Origin: Alligator mississippiensis
Taxonomy: Eukaryota > Chordata > Crocodylia > Alligatoridae
Assembly (NCBI RefSeq): GCF_030867095.1
Contig: NC_081824.1
Location: 140,149,433-140,213,432 of the forward strand
Length of the DNA stretch: 64,000 nt
Direction of reading: 5' to 3'
In this document: piece by piece, positions 58,024-64,000 of the stretch
Numbering within the stretch: the first letter of the stretch is position 1
How the letters are laid out: the number at the start of each line of letters is the position of its first letter
The notes under the pieces: generated by a model
Databases searched by the model: none
Told to the model about the DNA's origin: nothing
What the model saw: only the letters and a program-made list of their open reading frames with translations
Position numbers and translations under genes: made by a program

Positions 58024-61000
58024 ATGAGTCAGCAAGAGTTCCAGGTTTGTTCCTGGTGCAGTTCTATAATTTAATAATTTTTTTATTATTAACTGACATT
58101 TTTAACCACGAATAAATCCTTAAAATATTAGTTTATGTTTTTCAAAAGTGATTTTCTTCTGTGCTCATGTGACTCTGCCTAGGCATACTTTCCTAACTGC
58201 TACAAGAGTATACATTTGATTTCACATCTCAACTCTTGTTTAAATACATCCTGTTTGGCACTCTGTGATAAAATATTTAATTTCCCACTAGTTTGTTGTT
58301 GCTTTCTTGTCTGGGATTATTTTAATCTGAAGAAAATGGGAAAATGGACTGTGACAATCCTTATATTTTCATGCAAACATTTAATTTCAGGTCCCAAAGT
58401 ATCTTCTCTCTACGTAATTCAAACCATAGGTAGAAACCCTTTAACTCAAGCTCCTGCAAGATTCCATAGAAAATGAATATATTGCTGTTTAATCTCATCT
58501 TGTTGGAAGATATAGTATAATGAACAGTGTGCTTCTAAGATAATATGGTAGAATAAGCATCCACTGCAAGTAATAAGCAGCTATTAGATAATTCATTAAT
58601 ATTTTCACAATCCTATAGAATTAAGGTCCTAAAAATCACTGTGTTTTTCAAGTAAATGTGATTTAACAGTTCACTATAGAAAATCAGATACCTATGATAG
58701 TTAAACAAGATTGACAGAATGATCCTCAGCAATAATATGTACCATTTAAGTGCTTCCCTTTTATTCTTTACAGAGCAAGCTAAGCTTTAGTAAGGTGTTT
58801 TGTACTATCAAATGGTGTCATAAAAGCTCGGGAGGCTATATAAACTAACAGTCTTGTAAATATGCAAGTGAAAACAAGTGCTAATTTTGATTGAGGAGCA
58901 AAAGCCTCACCATCTTTATAAAGTTTCCTCACTTTATTTTATTGTGATGTGTTTTAAAGTTCAAACTGAAATATACTCCTTATAAATATATAATGTATTT
59001 GCTTTTAAAATTATGTATAAGAGTTAAGAGTTGGTTGCTGACAATGAAATTGCACTAGGACATGTCTTTGATTAGGTATTTGTTCTTCTGTGGAAAGAAA
59101 TTATCATTTGGCTCTGCATCCCTTACTGAATTCCCTTTATTATTGCTTTCTGTTGTGGCTTGATTTCTGCATAGCGGTAGGAAGGGATCAAGTTGCTGGC
59201 CCTTTAAGTACAGGAAATTCCTTGTTCTTTTTCATGGAATTGGCCTTGTGTGTAAGCTGCTGTAGGTTGCACATATGCTCCATTCACCTGAGACAGGATT
59301 TCTGCTAGCAGTACCTACTTGGTCTGTGCATAAGCCTTATCTCTCTTCATGCCTTATACTAAGAATGTAAAAAACAGTTTAGTGCTAATAACCACATCAG
59401 TTCCTTCTTGACACCCAAGATCTGAAATGAAATGCACATCTCTGAATCTGTACCTGCCTTTGTTTAGCTTTCTTCCATCTTTTGTATATTTAATAGGTTT
59501 CTTCATTATTTATATTTTAGTGGCTTATTAGAGAAAATTAGGGTAGTTTGGGAGACAATAAGAAATTTATTGTCTTTATCTCTTTTTCTCCTGTTCCTCT
59601 CCCCCCGCCCCCTCCTCCCTGCTTTAGCTATAATTGAAATTGTTTTAAAAACATACCAGGGCTTTAAAAGCAATATGGCCTGCCAGTGGCTTTTCCCACA
59701 AAAAACATGGTCCTTATTTATATTGTTTAGGAGAAACTTGTCTGCAGGTCATTTTCTAACAGATTAGAAAGTTCCAGGAAATATGTCTGAAAATGCTTTT
59801 AATGCACTGGCAATTGAGGCCTGAAAAAGATCCTGGTCCTGTAGACTCCTCTGTTCAATGGACACTGAAAACGAAGAGTTTATTCTAGTTTTACTTGATT
59901 CCTCAGATCCAATACTGGGAAGGCCACTGTCTCATAGGAAGTGGAGTAAACAGTGAAGGAAACAAAAGATTTGCTGATAAGTACAAATTATCTTCAGAAT
60001 CCTTTTTTGCACCTGAATCTGGTGAGATCCCACTACCAGTATAGATACAGTTAGGGCTCTTAAGGTATGAGTTACCGGTATTCCCCTTTGCTCCTCACAG
60101 CCTTTGTTTCCTTCCCTGCTCCCCATTGTCCCCCCTCCCCCTTTACAGGCAAATGGAGCTCTGCCTCCATTTCATCCTGGGCACGGAGGACATGGAAGTG
60201 TGACCCCTGTCTGGGCACACAGCAGCATCCCAGGGCTGGATCTGTTGCTGCTACTGATTGGCTGGGCAGGGGATGGAGCTTCCATGTGCTCTGAGCCCTG
60301 GGAGGAATGGAGCCAGAGCTGGAGCCATGCCTGATAATAAGTCAGGAAGAGGGACAGAGACCATAGGGGCAAGCACAGGGGTTGGGCAGGCAGAGTGGGG
60401 GCTGGCAGCTACTGTGGCTCTGACTCTAGCCCCAACCTGGGCTTGGGGCTGGAGTCAGAGCTGCAGTAGCCAAGTATGGTAATCAGACACCACATGATCA
60501 AGTACTTTTGGTACTGTGCAGACTAAGGGAGGGATTCTAATACTCTTTGTGCATCTAAATAGAACTTTTCCACCTGGCCTTTGGACAGCCAAGACAGGTA
60601 GAGATATGAGGCCAAAAAGAAGAGACCAAACAAGAGGTTTTGTTGCTCAGTGACATGGATGCTGCTCTGAAAGGGAGTGAGCTCTGAGTTTGTCTGGAAC
60701 TCTTCATCCTGTTGCAACAGAATCTTCCCCATTGATTTTTATCCTAGAACTGTTAAATGCAAGGTGCAGCATTTCAGCTTTGGCCCATTCAGGCATCTAT
60801 GAAAACAATTCAGATATCCCCCAAAGTATCTAAACTAAATTCCAATAAGTATCATGAGATAGAGCTAGGAACCTAACCTAGATCCTTCTAATCCCCAGCC
60901 TAGTCTCAACCTAACCATCCTTCTTTGTTCCGGCAGAATACATTAAAAGGTTTCTGTAGAAACATGATTTTGACTATTCTTTTTCTCCAATATCCCTTCC

Positions 61001-62540
61001 AGTTGTAATTTTTCATTTGCTTAGTTAGCCAAGGTGTTTGAGGTTCTGAGAGTTTGAAAAATGACAGGGTTGTGCCCTACTAGATATCTAACTTCTTTTT
61101 AACATCGTGTCTGAATTTTTACATTTGTTTTTATCTTCTGTCCTTTGAGAACTGCTTTTGTATATACAAGTATCTTGTGAATACTACACACTTCTGAACT
61201 GTTCACAAACATCTGTAAATGCTCTTGGAAATGTAGGATATAGATACATGTAATAATTTTGTCTGTATTGAAGGATACTAGTATAAGGTGTTATGGTAAA
61301 ATTGTTGTGCCTGCATGTTCATATAGGGATAGAGGTGTAACAAAACCATAGAAACTTTAACCCTATTCCAATTAGGATTAAATTTACAGCAATTTAGATC
61401 ACAACATAGGAGCATATAGATGTAACAGTTTGTCTGTTTGCATGATTAATTTATATGCTACTTTCCTCAGAACAGGTTCAGGGCACCTTAAAATTAAAAA
61501 AAAATCATAAATACAAAACAAATCCCCAGGCAGCTCCCCTAAACTTAACCCTGGCGGCTGAAAACCTGTCTCGATAAGGTCTCACAACATGTCTGGAAGA
61601 TGTCTAAGCTTAGGCTCTAATGGGGCCTTAATGGGGAAGGAGTTCCAAAGCTAAAGAGTGGCACCTGAAAATGACTTCAAATAAACATGCATCACACACA
61701 GCTTGCAGGAGGTTGTTCTCAACTGATCTTAAGGATTGCAGTGGAACATAAAGGATGAGGTAGTCCCTTAGGTTGCACTGTAACAGCTGATACATGCTCC
61801 TCTCTTCTTTTTTAAAGCAGTCAAATGTTACTTCTGTCTGTGTAGCATTAGAAACTCCACAGTACTTCATTTAAAGCTTTTTAAGAAGTTTTCAGAAGGT
61901 ACCACTGAAATAATTGTTTTATTTTACCAAGTGAGGGACACACACATATTAACACACCTCCTGTATAAGATGTGGTTTTCTTTATATACTAGGAAAATAA
62001 CTAGTTCTGCATAGAAGAGTGCCAGTATTTTGCTTAAATCATTTTTAAATGCATAGTAAGAAAAATCCTCTAAAAATAGCTGTCATCAACAGAACTAAAG
62101 TTATAAAAATAATCAACTAAGAAAAATGCCTATTAGAATGTTACAGTAATACCTATAATATTAAACAGCTAGAAAATTTTAAGTTAATGATAATATTTTT
62201 AAAACAGTTTCAACGTCTGTGGATTAAAAATTAAATAGCGATGCACAAACAACGTAGCCACAAATAAAATACTGTACAAGTGATCCTTTATTAATCAACA
62301 CCCATCTTTTTCCTCCTTATCAGGATTCACTTTGCAGCCAAGTACCATAATGCTATGCCACGATCTTTCTAATATATTTTTGATACACACCCCATATTTC
62401 CATCTACCACATTATAAATGCACATTTCTAAACATTCTCCGTCCATCTCTTAAAAACCATGGACCGGAACACACATCCATTTCCTCTTCAGTTCCATACA
62501 CATTGAGAAAATAAAATCATTTATATCACTTTATACCTTC

Positions 62541-63775
62541 TGTGCCGGCTTCTGCTCTACCAGGAGCTCTCGTGCGGCCTTAGCCCAGACTATCGATTGA
62601 GCCTGTCCTGGGCTTGCAAGTGGATGCCAAAGACTACCCCGGCTGACGTCAGGGGATCCCCTTAACTCTCCTGCCACGACTTTGAATGGTACCTCAGTGG
62701 AGGGGTTCCCCTTCGAGGCGGCCTCCAGGGTTGTCACGCCTCTCCGTGGGCACTCATGGGGCTCCGACCTCCCCTACACCATGGCCACTCGCCACCTTGG
62801 GTCACAGGTCTTCTGGCCCTTTGGCGTCCTTGGCTCCACCAGACTTCTTCCTGTGGCCCTCCAGCCACGCATCTCAGTCACGCATCTCCAGGTCACGACT
62901 CGACTTGAAGACTTCGAGGCCCTCGGACCTGGATCCGACTAACCCGTATCCCTAGTGCCCTATCCCAACCACCCTGTGACGTAGCATGCAATTCCCACCA
63001 CCGTGACAGCTAAAGCGATGCAGCCAGTGGGCCAGGAGGCCACGAAGAGTGCCCTTAACCTATGGGCCCCGTGGTTCCCCTGTGCCTAGGTGCCCCAGCC
63101 CCGGTTGCTTGCCCCACTTGGGTATGGAGTCCCAGTCAATTATCCTTGGGATGTAGTGGGGCCCGTCTGCCGCTTGATCCGTCCCTGCTTCGGGTCTTCT
63201 GCCGCACCCCGCGGCGATCCCCGTTGCAGTTCCCATCGGCCATGCCCTTGTTACCTCCTCTCCAGGACTTCCCTGCCAGCTCGCCAGTTGATGCCTCCAT
63301 TGGCTTGCCCTTTGCTGCCTCCGCCAGTTCTGTAACCGGCCCCTCTGCTGGTGCAGCTGCCGGCTCCTCTGCCGGTGCTGCTGCTGGTGCCTCTGCCGGC
63401 TCCGCTGCTGGCTCCTCTGCAGGCTCCGCTGCCAGCTCCTCTGCCAGCTTCGCTGTCGGAGCCTCCTCAGGCTCCGCCCTTGGCTTCCCATGCTGCGCGA
63501 TGCAGCAGTTGCGCCCCTTGGGGTGTGGGCTTTCCCCTCGAGCCTCTGCTCACCTGCTGCCCTCCTGCACCCTCGGGGCAGCTTTTTATCTCCGCCAGGT
63601 GGCGTCTCCAGCTGACGTCACCCGGCCCCAGCTGAATATAAGCGCAGCTGATGAACCATGTGGGTGGTTTCGCCACGCGCATTTCTCCATGCTTTTTGGA
63701 TGCTGCAGAAGGTAAGTGGGGCTTTCTTTTCACTTTGGCCTGGGGTCCTCCTGTAACCCCGGCTCCCCTGGGACA
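62541..63775. mobile_element. CpG-rich possible LTR
   Basis: A 1235-base GC- and CpG-rich island begins TGTGCCGG and ends CCTGGGACA. It is flanked by CCTTC (62536-62540) and CCTCC (63776-63780), a 4-of-5 duplication. TATA-like motifs occur on the plus strand at GAATATAAGC (near 63634) and on the minus strand as GATAAAAAGC (near 63580). GAAGGTAAGT near 63711 looks like a splice donor. The alternative is a host CpG island with an alternative promoter. Open frames here are driven by the 24-bp repeat and composition. Confidence 0.4.
63345..63490. repeat. 24-bp minisatellite
   Basis: About six units of 24 bases on the pattern TCTGCCGGCTCCGCTGCTGG + CTCC. Because 24 is divisible by three, all frames stay open, which explains the alanine/serine/glycine-rich plus-strand and arginine/glutamine-rich minus-strand frames here. 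Confidence 0.85.
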
Positions 63776-63805
63776 CCTCCTGTATAATTTTAAAATGTCA
63801 TTGGG

Positions 63806-64000
63806 GTGAATACATGAGACACTGACTGTGCAGTAGCCTGATACTACTGTGCAGTAGCATCGTGTGGCAAAACCATGCTGAGAAACTACTGCACAGTAGT
63901 ATTAGGCTGCTGCAAAGTAACATCACTTAAAAGGTGGTTGCTGGTGCTACTGCGCAGTAACTCCAGTTACAGCACATTTATTTAGTACTTGCTTATACAA
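63806..64000. mobile_element. Family G element cut by the window end
   Basis: GGGGTGAATACATGAGACACTG followed by repeated ACTGTGCAGTAG and CTACTGCACAGTAG blocks matches the terminal and subterminal regions of family G. The right end lies outside the window. Confidence 0.6.

Larger units (their letters stand above)
16645..64000 (+). other. PACRG: PACRG intron (5' part)
   Basis: Inferred to be PACRG intron from the GTACGT donor to the window end. PACRG spans hundreds of kilobases in other vertebrates. The next exon, encoding the RGPPAAG..FYERGDFP region, was not recognised. Stretches longer than 300 bases with nothing recognisable are about 16830-18850, 20460-21740, 21840-22250, 24110-25930, 26425-27050, 28300-29100, 29185-31660, 32170-33720, 36380-37210, 38705-39440, 41480-42170, 43490-44490, 44965-45636, 46570-47775, 48110-49450, 49740-50305, 50775-51540, 51890-54320, 54385-55275 and 58025-62540. 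GC-rich blocks without assignment occur at 25500-25930, 29250-29750, 36440-36740 and 60110-60470. Confidence 0.75.

Noticed and set aside
59640..59765. Possible conserved noncoding element in an otherwise empty intron stretch
   Set aside because: It merely looks less repetitive than its surroundings. Conservation cannot be judged from one sequence.
63062..63715. 217-codon alanine/serine/glycine-rich frame, and an arginine/glutamine-rich frame on the opposite strand
   Set aside because: Both are explained by the 24-bp minisatellite, whose length is a multiple of three.
1..64000. A prokaryote-style defence or biosynthetic system
   Set aside because: There is no operon-like coding density, no ribosome-binding-site-led genes and no phage or plasmid features. 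Introns, LINEs and CpG-island promoters show vertebrate nuclear DNA.

Overview
This window is vertebrate nuclear DNA, almost certainly from a non-avian sauropsid. A crocodilian fits best and a turtle is the main alternative. It is mostly AT-rich intron, packed with CR1 LINE fragments that read mainly on the minus strand. It also holds a young Penelope-like element, several LTR remnants, many non-autonomous DNA transposons with terminal inverted repeats (TIRs), and a few MIR/L2-like relics. There is no prokaryotic gene organisation. The species assignment is inferred from repeat content.

The only host genes recognised are the head-to-head pair PRKN (parkin, minus strand) and PACRG (parkin co-regulated gene, plus strand). 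PRKN exon 1 contributes only seven coding bases, ATGATCG, ending at 15779 and followed by a GTGAGT donor. Everything from 15778 down to base 1 would be the start of its very long first intron. PACRG has a probable noncoding first exon ending near 16177, a short intron filled by a GC-rich minisatellite, and a coding exon with its ATG at 16498 and last base at 16644. That exon ends in the family sequence FTVKAMMKNSV. From 16645 to the end of the window is PACRG intron; no further PACRG exon was recognised. Between the genes lies a TATA-less CpG island with three CACGTG E-boxes, an antioxidant-response-type site on the PRKN side, and a perfect RFX X-box on the PACRG side.

Regions: 1-15778, PRKN intron 1 (CR1 at 2.5-3.5 kb; Penelope-like element at 4.2-6.9 kb; MIR/L2 relic at 8.6 kb; solo LTR with a perfect target-site duplication at 9.9-10.8 kb; a TIR element at 12.4-13.1 kb; a small hAT-like MITE at 14.6 kb). 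15.6-16.6 kb, the shared promoter and first exons. 16.6-33 kb, PACRG intron with hAT-like elements (one with a nested MITE), LTR remnants, a Penelope-type hammerhead relic and a 62-bp inverted repeat around an AT microsatellite. 33.7-41.5 kb, a graveyard of at least four minus-strand CR1/L3 pieces with GC-rich degenerate tandem arrays between them. 42-58 kb, many MITEs, an LTR nested in one of them, and a second copy of the 9.9-kb LTR family in opposite orientation. 58-62.5 kb, AT-rich intron with little recognisable. 62.5-63.8 kb, a CpG-rich possible LTR carrying a 24-bp minisatellite. 63.8-64 kb, a MITE cut by the window edge.

The two genes work in different compartments: parkin is an E3 ubiquitin ligase of mitochondrial quality control, and PACRG is an axonemal inner-junction protein. 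The promoter motifs mirror that split. The strongest mobile-element observation is the Penelope-like element: an 833-bp inverted duplication of its own 3' end at its 5' end, a 12-bp direct repeat at both borders, hammerhead-ribozyme-like cores in both arms, and one nonsense change that separates reverse transcriptase from the GIY-YIG endonuclease in one arm but not the other.
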